From assembly GCF_001758465.1 (NCBI RefSeq), contig NZ_MJIC01000013.1:94396-156870 (forward strand): a stretch of DNA of 62,475 bases. Reading direction: 5' to 3'. A program made the translations under genes and the position numbers. Position 1 is the first letter of the stretch; each line of letters starts with the position of its first letter. The notes under the pieces are model-generated. The model worked only from the letters and a program-made list of their open reading frames with translations, was not told where the DNA came from and ran no database searches. Below, piece after piece: positions 47,714 to 58,278 of the stretch. This DNA comes from Marisediminitalea lipolytica (GTDB lineage: Bacteria > Pseudomonadota > Gammaproteobacteria > Enterobacterales > Alteromonadaceae).

Positions 47714-48424
47714 TTGATAGCCCAGCTCCGCTGCTGCTTTTTGTAAACGTTCAACCAACTGTGTTTCCATAGCACCGTTAGCCGCCAGATATGCCGTAAT
47801 CGATAACTCCGGGATTGGCTGGGCTACTTTGATTTCGTCTTGCTTTAGCCCCACCAGTGCCGCGGTAGGTTTTATCAGGTTTGGGTCCTCAATAATAAAA
47901 TCCACCCGGCCCGATTTTAAGTGACGCCAGGAACATAATATATCGGCGCACAATAGCAAGTTATCTTCGACGGTCAGCCCTTTCTCAAGCAACCAGGACT
48001 CAGCAATATCATCTCGTTGTGCGGAAGCTGATAGTCCACTCAGGTCCAGACGTTCATCGAGAGTGATGTCACTGCGGCTTGCGAGAGTAACAATACTCAG
48101 ATCAAACTGAGCAACCGGTGCAATCCAGAAAAACTGTTTTTCCCGCGCCGGTGTTTTTGCCATGGAATAAATGAGCGCACGTGATGACCGTTCGACATTT
48201 TTCAGTGCTCTGGCCCAGGGAAATAATTTAAATTCTGCATGCAGTCCGGCTTGCTCGATAATATTTCGCACACGCTCTGTGGCAATCCCTTCAACCTTAT
48301 TACCAGACTGAAACTGATACGGCGGGGACGTTTCTGTAAAAATCAACAGATTGCTATCAGCAAACGCTTGCCGGGCAGAGAACGCCCAGCACCAAACAGC
48401 GCACCACAAAATTAGAAACTTCAT
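47711..48424 (-). CDS. Periplasmic solute-binding protein (SBP_bac_3-like)
   Basis: This 237-aa protein has a signal peptide (MKFLILWCAVWCWAFSARQA, cleavage probably after AFA, about residue 22). The mature part, with FTETSPPYQFQSGNKVEGIATERV and LFPWARALKNVE, is typical of the amino-acid-binding-like family 3 proteins often seen as orphan copies in Alteromonadales. Without a permease nearby it may be a sensor or an orphan binding protein. I chose the ATG at 48424 over a TTG two codons upstream. Confidence 0.83.
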   Translation of the reverse strand: MKFLILWCAVWCWAFSARQAFADSNLLIFTETSPPYQFQSGNKVEGIATERVRNIIEQAGLHAEFKLFPWARALKNVERSSRALIYSMAKTPAREKQFFWIAPVAQFDLSIVTLASRSDITLDERLDLSGLSASAQRDDIAESWLLEKGLTVEDNLLLCADILCSWRHLKSGRVDFIIEDPNLIKPTAALVGLKQDEIKVAQPIPELSITAYLAANGAMETQLVERLQKAAAELGYQ

Positions 48425-48529
48425 TAACAATTACAAATGGTTAAATTCTATTTAGTAAGTGTAAACCCTGATCTCGGATCTTCCCAGTTAACAAGCTGTT
48501 TTTTAGTTTATTTTATCTTTTGGCCAGGG

Positions 48530-49663
48530 CTACCACCCATTAACCCGTGACCATATCGTTTCAACCTCACAGGCAGAATTGATGACATAATATTGCTGAT
48601 ACTGGGCTGCTGTGGCACAGGCGTGAATAGGTAAAATACGTAACAAGTTACCATAACCAAAAAGGTTTTCAGGCGGCTCAATGTTGTCACGGTGACGAAT
48701 AATGCCATGCTCCTGATTAGTTGAACAAACGTACCAGCCGTCGAGAAGTTGCCCCTGTTCATCGCAGACCAGACCATAACCACAGTCAACATTGTGTAAC
48801 GCCGTGCCTTGATCGCGCGATAGCGCCATCCATCCAGCATCAACGATGACCCAGTTTTTATCCCGTTGATGGCCAATCACAGCAGTAAGTACAGACAATG
48901 CAATCTCATCGGTACTACATACGCCCAGGCCTGCCATAACACAGTCAAATGTCGCGTACACGCCAGCACGCAGTTCCGTAATGCCTGTATGTTCAACACC
49001 AGCCAGCGCAGTAGGCGTTGAACCGGCGGAGACGATTTCACAATTTATTCCCGCTTCGCTAAGGCGCTCAGCGGCAGCAGCAATACCCTGACACTCCTGC
49101 ACCGCCATCGCCTGCTGCGCAGCTTTGGTATCGCAGTCGTAGGAAGCTCCAGCGTGAGTCATGATGCCACGAAAACGAATATTCGCGCTGTTGTTAAGTA
49201 CCCTTGCGCAATCAATTAACTCAGACGAATCAGGTAGTAAGCCTGCCCGGTGGTCGTCTACATCAACCTCGAGCATCACCGCCACAGGCACATCCAATTG
49301 ACTGGCGAAGGAGACTAATGCAGCGACAGCTGCCTGACTGTCTGCGATCACCGTAAAATCCGGTGCCAGTCGCTGTAGAGCTGCCAATTGAGAGAATTTG
49401 TTAGGGGTTAATCCTACCGCATAAAGAATATCAGTATAGCCAGCGGCTGCGAAGGCAGAGGCTTCAGCCAGTGTTGATACGGTAACAGGACCGGACACGG
49501 GCGCATAATACTCAGCAGCTTGTAGCGACTTTAAGGTTTTTACATGTGGCCGCAGAACAAGCTGTTCTGCTTCGGCAACCGCCCGCATTCGCTCGCAGTT
49601 GCGTTTAAATTTCTCGCTATCCAGTAAACAAGCAGGCGTGATGAGGTCATTCAGGGTAGTCAT
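48530..49663 (-). CDS. DSD1-family PLP enzyme (D-threonine aldolase / D-serine dehydratase-like)
   Basis: This 377-aa fold-type III PLP enzyme resembles alanine racemase in its N-terminal barrel. The PLP lysine is K42 in RPHVKT, and the metal site H347-x-C349 (PIHAC) near the C-terminus is the pair used by metal-activated D-threonine aldolase and D-serine dehydratase. It should cleave or deaminate a D-hydroxy amino acid; which one is not determined. It overlaps the MAPEG gene upstream by 4 bp. Confidence 0.9.
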   Translation of the reverse strand: MTTLNDLITPACLLDSEKFKRNCERMRAVAEAEQLVLRPHVKTLKSLQAAEYYAPVSGPVTVSTLAEASAFAAAGYTDILYAVGLTPNKFSQLAALQRLAPDFTVIADSQAAVAALVSFASQLDVPVAVMLEVDVDDHRAGLLPDSSELIDCARVLNNSANIRFRGIMTHAGASYDCDTKAAQQAMAVQECQGIAAAAERLSEAGINCEIVSAGSTPTALAGVEHTGITELRAGVYATFDCVMAGLGVCSTDEIALSVLTAVIGHQRDKNWVIVDAGWMALSRDQGTALHNVDCGYGLVCDEQGQLLDGWYVCSTNQEHGIIRHRDNIEPPENLFGYGNLLRILPIHACATAAQYQQYYVINSACEVETIWSRVNGW

Positions 49664-50064
49664 AAGAAAGGTAACCAGTAAATCAAGGTTAGATTAGCGC
49701 TGGCCAATCCGAATAAAGTGAATAATGTTAGCATCATTCCCATCACTCTTTGCCAGGTGGCCCCCACTGAATGGCGTAACCCATAAGCGTGCAACACCCT
49801 GCCGATCACCAACGCTGCACCGAATACATGAATCAGCCAGGATATCTCGGTACTGATTTCCAGTATGGCCAGCAATATCAGCGTTAACGGGACATACTCA
49901 GAAAAATTTCCGTGTACCCGGACAAGCCGTTGCAGGGTTTCATCCCCACCGTCACCAACGCCAATGCGGTTGCTACGACGATGAATAATCACTAACGCGG
50001 TGATGTACAAATAGATAAACGCCAGAATACTGGCATAAAACGCGGTAACCGGAAGTATGATCAT
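49660..50064 (-). CDS. MAPEG family membrane protein
   Basis: This 134-aa protein has four hydrophobic helices and the MAPEG pattern (RVHGNFSEYVPLTLILLAILE, LIHVFGAALVIGRVLHAYGL). The family includes glutathione-linked microsomal enzymes, but bacterial members of this group have no assigned reaction. It is the upstream partner of the D-amino-acid enzyme. Confidence 0.9.
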   Translation of the reverse strand: MIILPVTAFYASILAFIYLYITALVIIHRRSNRIGVGDGGDETLQRLVRVHGNFSEYVPLTLILLAILEISTEISWLIHVFGAALVIGRVLHAYGLRHSVGATWQRVMGMMLTLFTLFGLASANLTLIYWLPFL

Positions 50065-50165
50065 TGTTCACTGCTGCCTTCACATTGCCTGCACGCATTG
50101 TGACAGTGAAAAGGGCCGGGGGTAAAGCGTTGATTTACTCTGTGACGAACTTAGTCTTAGCCCAC

Positions 50166-50193
50166 AAAAAAGCCGCTTTAAACAGCGGCTTTT
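50166..50193 (-). terminator. Rho-independent terminator after adk
   Basis: AAAAAGCCGCT (50166-50176) pairs with AGCGGCTTTTT (50183-50193). On the minus strand the stem is followed by T residues. It lies 28 bp past the adk stop. Confidence 0.85.
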
Positions 50194-50220
50194 TCAAAGT
50201 AATCATTGGCTGACCGGATA

Positions 50221-51241
<1,021 letters not shown>

Positions 51242-51273
51242 AAAAAAACGGGCAGTCATCAACTGCCCGTTTT
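51242..51273 (-). terminator. Rho-independent terminator after htpG
   Basis: AAAACGGGCAGT (51245-51256) pairs with ACTGCCCGTTTT (51262-51273). The minus strand continues into T residues. It begins 18 bp past the htpG stop. Confidence 0.88.
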
Positions 51274-51290
51274 CCGGTATTGCTTATTCG

Positions 51291-53213
51291 TTACTTAGAC
51301 AGACTCATTAACAGTCCGTTTAAGTTACGTACGAAGGTTGCCGGATCTTTCAGGCTACCCTGTTCAGACAAGGCTGCCTGATCAAACAGTACTTCGGTCC
51401 AGCTTTTGAAGATATCTTCGTCCTGTACATCAGCCAGCAGTTTAACTAACTGGTGCTCAGGGTTTAACTCAAAGTGATATTTCACATCAGGTACAGGCTG
51501 ACCCGCCGCTTCCATCAGCTTCATCATCTGAGTAGTCATACCGTTATCATCAGCAACAATCACCGCTGGAGAATCGGTCAGACGATGCGTAAATTTAACA
51601 TCGATGACTTTATCACCCAATGCCGTTTTCGCGCGCTCCAGCACACCTTCTACCTGCTTTTCGGCTTCTTCGTGAGCTTTCTTGCTTTCTTCGTCTTCCA
51701 GATCACCTAAGTCCAGATTACCGCGGGCAATCGACTGTAGTTGCTTACCATCAAATTCGGTCAGGTGCTGCATTAACCATTCATCAATGCGCTCACCCAT
51801 TAACAACACCTCAATACCTTTCTTCTTAAAGATTTCCAGGTGTGGGCTGTTCTTGGCCGCCTGATAGCTGTCAGCAGTGACGTAATAAATCTTATCCTGA
51901 CCTTCTTTCATGCGAGAAATATAATCGGCCAGCGATACATTCTGATCACTGCTGTCGGCATGAGTTGAAGCGAAACGCAGTAAGCCAGCAATTTTTTCTT
52001 TGTTAGCAAAGTCTTCCGCCGGGCCTTCTTTCAGTACGTTACCGAATTCGTTCCAGAACAACTGGTATTTTTCCGCATCGTTCTTCGCCATACGTTCCAG
52101 CATTTGCAATACACGCTTGGTACAGCCGGTACGCAAAGATTGGGTAATCTTGTTGTCCTGCAGAATTTCACGGGATACGTTTAATGGCAGATCGTTGGAA
52201 TCCAGTAATCCTTTTACAAAGCGCAGATAAGTAGGCATGAACTGCTCAGCGTCATCCATAATGAAAACGCGTTGCACATATAATTTCAGGCCATGAGTCT
52301 GATCTCGGTTCCACAAATCAAACGGCGCTTTGCTAGGGATATACAACAGGCTGGTGTATTCCGTTTTACCTTCGACCTTGTTATGCGCCCAGCTCATCGG
52401 CTCGGCAAAATCGTGCGACACGTGACGATAGAACTCGATGTACTCTTCATCGCTGATTTCTGATTTATCACGAGTCCACAGTGCAGTAGCTTTGTTTACT
52501 GTTTCCCATTCGCCAGGCTGGCCAGGGATCTTCTCGCCGTCCGGCCCCTCGCTCTCTTCTACGGGCGCTTTCCACATGCGAACAGGGATGCTGATGTGAT
52601 CAGAATACTTGCTAATAATTGAACGTAAACGCCAGTCGTCAGCAAATTCTTTTTCGTCGTCACGCAAGTACAGGGTAATTTCGGTGCCGCGATCCGCTTT
52701 TTCGATATCGCCGACGGTAAATTCGCCTTCACCTTCTGAAATCCACTCAACGCCCTGATCAGCAGACTCGCCCGCAGCACGTGTGCGAACCACCACTTTA
52801 TCTGCAACGATAAAGGCAGAATAGAAACCAACACCAAACTGACCGATAAGCTGAGAATCCTTTGCTTTATCACCAGACAGTTTGCTAAAGAAATCAGCAG
52901 TGCCAGATTTCGCAATGGTACCCAGATTAGCAATTACGTCGTCGCGGGTCATACCGATACCATTATCGCTAATTGTGATAGTACCCGCTTCTTTATCCAC
53001 GCTCAGTTTTACACACAGATCGCCATCATTTTCGTACAGGCTATCGTTTTCAAGGGCATTAAAACGAAGCTTGTCGGCGGCATCTGCTGCGTTTGACACT
53101 AACTCGCGTAAGAAGATTTCCTTGTTTGAATAAAGAGAATGGATCATCAAATGCAGAAGTTGTTTTACTTCTGTTTGAAAGCCATGAGTTTCTTGATGGG
53201 CCACTTCAGCCAT
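51291..53213 (-). CDS. htpG: Hsp90 chaperone HtpG
   Basis: This 640-aa protein has the GHKL ATPase domain ([16 protein letters not shown] near 31-46, [27 protein letters not shown]), followed by the middle and C-terminal dimerisation domains ([10 protein letters not shown] and a C-terminus ending LMSLSK). AGGAG precedes the ATG. A heat-shock promoter was looked for upstream but none was convincing. It sits between recR and adk, as in E. coli. Confidence 0.97.
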   Translation of the reverse strand: MAEVAHQETHGFQTEVKQLLHLMIHSLYSNKEIFLRELVSNAADAADKLRFNALENDSLYENDGDLCVKLSVDKEAGTITISDNGIGMTRDDVIANLGTIAKSGTADFFSKLSGDKAKDSQLIGQFGVGFYSAFIVADKVVVRTRAAGESADQGVEWISEGEGEFTVGDIEKADRGTEITLYLRDDEKEFADDWRLRSIISKYSDHISIPVRMWKAPVEESEGPDGEKIPGQPGEWETVNKATALWTRDKSEISDEEYIEFYRHVSHDFAEPMSWAHNKVEGKTEYTSLLYIPSKAPFDLWNRDQTHGLKLYVQRVFIMDDAEQFMPTYLRFVKGLLDSNDLPLNVSREILQDNKITQSLRTGCTKRVLQMLERMAKNDAEKYQLFWNEFGNVLKEGPAEDFANKEKIAGLLRFASTHADSSDQNVSLADYISRMKEGQDKIYYVTADSYQAAKNSPHLEIFKKKGIEVLLMGERIDEWLMQHLTEFDGKQLQSIARGNLDLGDLEDEESKKAHEEAEKQVEGVLERAKTALGDKVIDVKFTHRLTDSPAVIVADDNGMTTQMMKLMEAAGQPVPDVKYHFELNPEHQLVKLLADVQDEDIFKSWTEVLFDQAALSEQGSLKDPATFVRNLNGLLMSLSK

Positions 53214-53363
53214 AAACCAGAGTCTCCTAGTCAGTTTAATTATTTTTCAACAAGACAAGTGAGGTCTGGGGGCAGAAAATTCAACGGTAAATTGTAAAAT
53301 TTTGTCGCTTAGCGGACAAAAATGCGGTGATTACCGGGTGGAGTAATAACTGGGAGACAGACT

Positions 53364-53963
53364 TCAGAGAGCCCGTCGACCAGAAAATGCGTGAGTGAGG
53401 GTATTGCCATCGATGTATTCCAGCTCGCCACCGATAGGCACACCGTGAGCAATACGACTGGCAGCAACACCATGTTTCTGGCACAACTGGCCAATAAAAT
53501 GTGCCGTAGCCTCACCTTCTACCGTGGGGTTAGTGGCCAGAATGACTTCCTTATACTGCCCTTCAGTGATTTGCTTCTCGAGTACATCCAGGCCAATTTC
53601 GGCAGGGCCGATGCCATCGATAGGAGAAAGATGCCCCATCAGCACAAAATAAGTGCCTTTGTAAGCCATGGTCTGCTCGATAGCCATTACGTCCTGCGGA
53701 CTTTCCACTACGCAAAGCTGCTCGCTCTCACTACGCTGAGGATGCTGACAAATCTCACACAATTCGTTTTCGGAAAAGTTTCTGCACTGCTTACAGTGGC
53801 CAATATGCTCCATGGCGTTATGGAGCGCAGCACTCAGTGTTCTGCCACCTTCGCGATTGCGCTCAAGCAGTTGAAAGGCCATGCGTTGGGCCGTTTTATT
53901 CCCAACGCCAGGCAGGCAGGTTAAGCTTGAGATTAACTCAGCTAAAAGAGGACTGTACTTCAC
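53364..53963 (-). CDS. recR: Recombination mediator RecR
   Basis: RecR works with RecF and RecO to load RecA at gaps. The 199-aa protein has an HhH motif (about 10-30), a four-cysteine zinc finger (C57, C60, C69, C72) and a Toprim domain with [13 protein letters not shown]. It follows ybaB by 7 bp. Confidence 0.96.
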   Translation of the reverse strand: MKYSPLLAELISSLTCLPGVGNKTAQRMAFQLLERNREGGRTLSAALHNAMEHIGHCKQCRNFSENELCEICQHPQRSESEQLCVVESPQDVMAIEQTMAYKGTYFVLMGHLSPIDGIGPAEIGLDVLEKQITEGQYKEVILATNPTVEGEATAHFIGQLCQKHGVAASRIAHGVPIGGELEYIDGNTLTHAFSGRRAL

Positions 53964-53970
53964 GTATTAC

Positions 53971-54297
53971 TTAAAACGGCATTTTGAAGCCAGGAGGCAG
54001 CGGCATTCCACCAGTCACATCTGACATTTTTTCTTTTGACGTTTCAGCTACACGACGGGCTGCGTCGTTAAAGGCTGCTGCGACTAAATCTTCCAGCATG
54101 TCTTTATCGTCGTCCATCAGTGAGTCGTCGATATCCACACGACGTACGTTGTGGTTACAGGTCATGGTGACTTTTACCATACCAGCACCAGACTCACCAA
54201 CAACTTCCAGGTTTGCCAGCTCTTCCTGGGTTTTCTGCATGCGCTCCTGCATTTGTTGCGCTTGCTTCATGATGTTGCCCATTCCGCCTTTAAACAT
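53971..54297 (-). CDS. ybaB: Nucleoid-associated protein YbaB/EbfC
   Basis: This 108-aa DNA-binding protein has the family signature [32 protein letters not shown] and a conserved [15 protein letters not shown]. It lies between dnaX and recR, the usual position, and probably shares the dnaX transcript. Confidence 0.95.
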   Translation of the reverse strand: MFKGGMGNIMKQAQQMQERMQKTQEELANLEVVGESGAGMVKVTMTCNHNVRRVDIDDSLMDDDKDMLEDLVAAAFNDAARRVAETSKEKMSDVTGGMPLPPGFKMPF

Positions 54298-54342
54298 ATT
54301 CGTATCTCTCTATAGAAAAAATTGATATTCGCGACTGGCTGA

Positions 54343-56721
54343 TTAGCGAGGCTGAATACTGTCTTCCAGTACATCAGCATTGAATGCCCCGATAACAGAA
54401 CGGATGACGTCATCGGTTTGAATAACCTGCCTCGCATAGTGCTGTCGCATTGTATTGATTTGCTGCTGAATTTGAAAAGGCGTGTTGGACACCTCAGCAA
54501 ATTCCAACTGCACAATTACCGGCGATTGTAGCACTTCTGACATCGCAGTCGATAACTGTGAAGCGGTTGTCTCGTTAACCAGATGCTCTTGCGCTGGGTC
54601 CAGTTTAAGAATCACCTGATCTTCATTGCGATAGAACAAAGAGTTTAACGCCACCTGTTTTAATAATCCGGCTATTGGCATCGCCTCTATTAATGCACTC
54701 CAGGTATCTATCTGACTCGCTTTTAACAGCTTATCGCCATTATCCAGATACGCCGGTAGATTTGCAGAATCTTCAACAGATACGTTTGCGACCTGATTTG
54801 GATCGAAGGCTGCACTTCCTGGCTCTGGCTCTGGAATGGCAACTCGCTCCGTTTGGGGCGACTCCACCTGCACCGGCACTTCCGGCGTAGGGTCTGCTTC
54901 TGCAATCGGCTGGGCGGAGCGGTTATCCTCACTTTCGTCGAAACTGTTTTCCAATACCCAGGGCGGCGGTGAGTCCTGCTCATCGAACGCATCATCAGGC
55001 TGATTAGCCTGTGACTGAGCAGATTGACTTTCCATCGAAGGCGCTGGCGCAGGACTGGAGTCCGGTGCTAATGCTTCGGATTGGGAATTTTTACTAACCA
55101 GTGACGGTTTAAATTCGCGACTGCTGGTTGCCGGCTTTTTTGCGGCCTCAGCTTTGTCCTCCGCCGCTTGCTGTTTTAAACGTTGACGCAGAGCCAGCAT
55201 AGCTGCCGTATTACTTGCGCCAGCAGGCGCCGATTGCTCAGGTTGCACTGGTTGGCTGTTGTACGACTCGTCGATATCTACCGGTGGTAAATGCTCTGCC
55301 GGCGGCTCATCGTAATGCTGATAATCCTGGTAATCATGAGGCGGCTCATCATACTCTGGTGGCGCTTCTGGTGGCTGCCTTAATGCCTCGCTTTGCTGAC
55401 GAAAGTCATTGGCTTCATCAATTAACTGTTCTGCCTGACTGGCGAGAGCGGCTTCTTCGTCGTTGACTTTGTCGTCAACCTGCTCAGGTGCAGACTGAGA
55501 TGGCTGAGCATCACTCTCTGGCGTTGCAGAGTCCATTGCTGGCTCAGACAAAGGCGCACTGGCTGACGAACCACTATTAGCAGGCACCGGCACTGGTGGC
55601 GCTTGCTGCACAATCACTTCACGCTCACCAATAGGTTCTGCTGGCGCAAAAGTCATCATGCGTAACAAGGTCATTTCAAATGCGCTGCGACCATCGTTAG
55701 CGAAAGGTAAATCCTTACGGCCCTGCAAGGCGATCTGATAGAGCAACTGCACCTGTTCGGCGGCAAAGTGTTTGGCCAACTGATAGATGGCCTTGGCAGT
55801 GTTGGTTTCCAGCTTACAGGCTTCTGGCACCCATTGCGTTAATGCAATTTGGTGGAGTAAGCTGGCCAGCTCGGCTAATACCGTACTGTAATCTGGTGCC
55901 AGCACGTCAATCTCAGCCGCCTGAGCCATCACTTCTGCGGCATCTTTTTTACCAACGGCAAACAGAATCTTAAGAAGCTGCTGACGATCCATCAGGCCGA
56001 GCATATCGGTTACAACCGCGCTGGTAACCTGATTGTTACCCTGGGCTATCGCCTGGTCGGTAAGGCTGAGCGCATCACGCATACTTCCCTGGGCCGCTTT
56101 AGCCAACAGAGCCAGTGCATTGTCTTCAAAGGTGATCTGTTCTTGCTGAAGTATATGCTGAAGCTGCTTTCCGATTTGCTCTCGCGACAATGCTTTTAAA
56201 TTAAACTGCAAGCAGCGGGATAAAATCGTAACAGGCAGTTTTTGTGGATCCGTGGTGGCCAGCAAAAACTTAACGTGCGGTGGCGGTTCTTCAAGGGTTT
56301 TCAATAACGCATTGAAACTGTGCTTGGAGAGCATGTGAACTTCGTCTATCAGATAGACTTTGTATCGTCCACGGGTAGGCCGATACTGAACGTTATCGAG
56401 TAACTCCCGGGTATCTTCTACCTTGGTACGTGAAGCCGCATCGATTTCCAGCAGATCAACATAGTTGCCCTGCTCGATTTCCTGACAAGTGCTGCACTGC
56501 CCGCAAGGATTTGCGCTTTGACCTTGTTCACAGTTAAGGCTTTTGGAAAATATCCGTGCAATCGTGGTTTTACCTACACCACGCGTACCCGTAAACAAAT
56601 AGGCGTGATGCAAACGGTCATTGTCGAGTGCATTGGTGATAGCAGTGACAACATGCTCCTGACCGACTAACTCAGCAAACTTGCCAGGCCGCCATTTTCT
56701 TGCAAGTACCTGATATGCCAC
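54343..56721 (-). CDS. dnaX: DNA polymerase III tau/gamma subunit
   Basis: DnaX is the clamp-loader ATPase and holoenzyme organiser. Walker A is GTRGVGKT (45-52), the zinc cysteines are C64, C73, C76 and C79, and IDEVHMLSKHSFNALLKTLEEPP follows. A long Pro/Glu/Gln/Ser-rich linker (about 370-660) precedes the C-terminal tau domain, so 792 aa is long compared with 643 in E. coli. A slippery A AAA AAG at codons 527-529 predicts a short gamma form. It is followed by ybaB and preceded by apt. Confidence 0.96.
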   Translation of the reverse strand: MAYQVLARKWRPGKFAELVGQEHVVTAITNALDNDRLHHAYLFTGTRGVGKTTIARIFSKSLNCEQGQSANPCGQCSTCQEIEQGNYVDLLEIDAASRTKVEDTRELLDNVQYRPTRGRYKVYLIDEVHMLSKHSFNALLKTLEEPPPHVKFLLATTDPQKLPVTILSRCLQFNLKALSREQIGKQLQHILQQEQITFEDNALALLAKAAQGSMRDALSLTDQAIAQGNNQVTSAVVTDMLGLMDRQQLLKILFAVGKKDAAEVMAQAAEIDVLAPDYSTVLAELASLLHQIALTQWVPEACKLETNTAKAIYQLAKHFAAEQVQLLYQIALQGRKDLPFANDGRSAFEMTLLRMMTFAPAEPIGEREVIVQQAPPVPVPANSGSSASAPLSEPAMDSATPESDAQPSQSAPEQVDDKVNDEEAALASQAEQLIDEANDFRQQSEALRQPPEAPPEYDEPPHDYQDYQHYDEPPAEHLPPVDIDESYNSQPVQPEQSAPAGASNTAAMLALRQRLKQQAAEDKAEAAKKPATSSREFKPSLVSKNSQSEALAPDSSPAPAPSMESQSAQSQANQPDDAFDEQDSPPPWVLENSFDESEDNRSAQPIAEADPTPEVPVQVESPQTERVAIPEPEPGSAAFDPNQVANVSVEDSANLPAYLDNGDKLLKASQIDTWSALIEAMPIAGLLKQVALNSLFYRNEDQVILKLDPAQEHLVNETTASQLSTAMSEVLQSPVIVQLEFAEVSNTPFQIQQQINTMRQHYARQVIQTDDVIRSVIGAFNADVLEDSIQPR
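55096..55141 (-). promoter_or_regulatory. Programmed -1 ribosomal frameshift site in dnaX
   Basis: On the minus strand the heptamer A AAA AAG (55141-55135) is in the correct phase (GCA AAA AAG, codons 527-529), identical to the E. coli dnaX slip site. After a 5-base spacer AACCAG (55129-55124) can pair with CTGGTT (55101-55096). A -1 slip would add eight codons (AGNQQSRI) and stop at TAA (55111-55109), giving a gamma product of about 537 aa. The stem has only six pairs with a 22-base loop, so the stimulator is less certain than the heptamer. Confidence 0.8.
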
Positions 56722-56733
56722 CGTCAGAGGTCC

Positions 56734-57270
56734 TTACTCGCCATCAAATTCACAAATACAGTAAGGCTTAAGCCCCAATGTCTGCAGCTTTTCGTAGCCT
56801 TGAAGCGCTGGTAAGCCAATCACAAAACCAGCGTGCTCTACTACGCCGCCCAGGTTGCGAATTAACTTTGCCGTTGCCGAAATAGTACCACCGGTCGCCA
56901 GTAAATCATCGATTAACAGGACTTTATCACCGGGATTAACCGCATCTTTGTGAATTTCTAAGGTATCTTTACCGTATTCCAGTTCGTAACTTTCGCTCAG
57001 TACATCTCGAGGCAGCTTGTTAGGTTTGCGAACGGGAATAAAGCCTACACCTAATTCCAGCGCCAATGGCGCACCAAACAAAAATCCCCGCGCTTCGGTA
57101 CCGGCCACTTTGTCAAAACCGAAGGGGCGATACTTGTCCACCAACATAGCTATACACTGACTGAAGGCCTGATAGTCTTCCAGTACGCTGGTTACATCAC
57201 GAAATTCAATGCCGGGTTTAGGGTAATCCGGCACTGTTTTAACCACTGATTTTATATATTCTGAACTCAT
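56734..57270 (-). CDS. apt: Adenine phosphoribosyltransferase
   Basis: Apt salvages adenine with PRPP to give AMP. The 178-aa protein has the PRPP-binding loop [13 protein letters not shown] and [22 protein letters not shown] precedes the ATG. It lies 12 bp before dnaX, as in the enteric apt-dnaX order. Confidence 0.96.
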   Translation of the reverse strand: MSSEYIKSVVKTVPDYPKPGIEFRDVTSVLEDYQAFSQCIAMLVDKYRPFGFDKVAGTEARGFLFGAPLALELGVGFIPVRKPNKLPRDVLSESYELEYGKDTLEIHKDAVNPGDKVLLIDDLLATGGTISATAKLIRNLGGVVEHAGFVIGLPALQGYEKLQTLGLKPYCICEFDGE

Positions 57271-57297
57271 GCTAATCCTTTTCTATTGAGCATGAAA

Positions 57298-57420
57298 TCA
57301 TAACAACCAGGTGTAAATACCCGCTAGAGTAGGCAGGAGTGGAAATGCAACCAATGCCACTACGATAGCCAGAAAATACCACCAGTTAAATACTTCTTTA
57401 AAATCTTCGTTACCAGCCAT
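57298..57420 (-). CDS. Possible 40-residue single-pass membrane protein
   Basis: An ATG ORF reads MAGNEDFKEVFNWWYFLAIV and continues hydrophobic to a stop at 57298. It looks like a genuine tail-anchored microprotein: polar N-terminus, Trp-Trp-Tyr interface, then about 24 hydrophobic residues (18-40). The ribosome-binding site (GAG) is weak. It lies between bufC and apt on the same strand. I do not recognise a family. Confidence 0.5.
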   Translation of the reverse strand: MAGNEDFKEVFNWWYFLAIVVALVAFPLLPTLAGIYTWLL

Positions 57421-57537
57421 GAAAAATCTCAAATCAAATTAAGCCAAAAAAGGGGGTAAATGGTAATCGAAAGCCGGTTAAATTGACAGAGTAAAAATAG
57501 CCTCAACCGAAAAACCGGCCATTCATTTTATGTATAT

Positions 57538-58278
57538 TTAGCTGGAAGTGGCGTCTACCACGGCACCGCAGGATAACCACTGGTCAATCAAGGGGGCTAA
57601 CCCCTGTTGCAATACGTCACAGGAAAATTGTGGGGCCAATTGATGAATTGTCTCAACCAGCTTATCAAAGCTGTACGCCTGTTTACCCAGCAGTTCCATG
57701 GCCATCGCCGACAAAGCGGTAATATGCTGAAACTGTACCTGATGCTGTGGATCACGATACAACAGGTAGTAATGCATGGCCTCGGATTGATGTGGTTGAA
57801 ACTCCGGGCTAATCAGATGGACAGGATAATGATAAGCTGCTACTTCACTTAATGGCGAGGCGGACATTAGCACTGGCATGCCGGACTCTTGCCAGGGTGT
57901 ATAGCTGCCCGCTTCTCGCACCGACAAAGCCAGTTCAAGCCACTCGTAGTGGGCCAGCTCCGCCAGAAAAACAGGATCGTCTGGCTCGCTGTGGTACTCA
58001 TTACTAAGAAACTCAACAAACTCTTTGCTGATATCAATAAAGTATGGCGATGAGCACTGGTGACCGGTAAAGAAGTGACGCACCAGCTTTTGCCATTTTT
58101 CTTCGCTATAAAGACTGTGCAGCACTGGAAAACCGGATTGAATAAATCCCGATACATTATTAAAAAATAATGAGCGGTAAATTGCCATGCGCCGTCTGGT
58201 GTCGGGAGACTCCTTAGCGGCGCTTGCAGGTTGTCGGATACTATTGGCAAAAGCGGTTAGCTGAGACTCAAGGCTCAT
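57538..58278 (-). CDS. bufC: DUF2063 family partner protein of the MNIO enzyme
   Basis: This 246-aa protein has the DUF2063 pattern: RRMAIYRSLFFNNVSGFIQSGFPVLHSLY near the N-terminus, then RHFFTGHQCSSPYFIDISKEFVEFL and ELAHYEWLEL. In the HvfC/BufC class it binds the precursor peptide and presents it to the DUF692 enzyme. Its ATG shares a base with the bufB stop (TGATG), so the two are translationally coupled. It is the last certain gene of the bufferin operon. Confidence 0.88.
   Translation of the reverse strand: MSLESQLTAFANSIRQPASAAKESPDTRRRMAIYRSLFFNNVSGFIQSGFPVLHSLYSEEKWQKLVRHFFTGHQCSSPYFIDISKEFVEFLSNEYHSEPDDPVFLAELAHYEWLELALSVREAGSYTPWQESGMPVLMSASPLSEVAAYHYPVHLISPEFQPHQSEAMHYYLLYRDPQHQVQFQHITALSAMAMELLGKQAYSFDKLVETIHQLAPQFSCDVLQQGLAPLIDQWLSCGAVVDATSS

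Noticed and set aside
53214..53300. Sigma32 heat-shock promoter for htpG
   Set aside because: A CCCCCAGA-like -10 is present, but the nearest TTGAA-type -35 is only about six bases away, and no correctly spaced pair was found.
57421..57537. Terminator after bufC
   Set aside because: GCCGGTT and AACCGGC occur, but they are 36 bp apart and no T-run follows the second arm, so no intrinsic terminator is supported.
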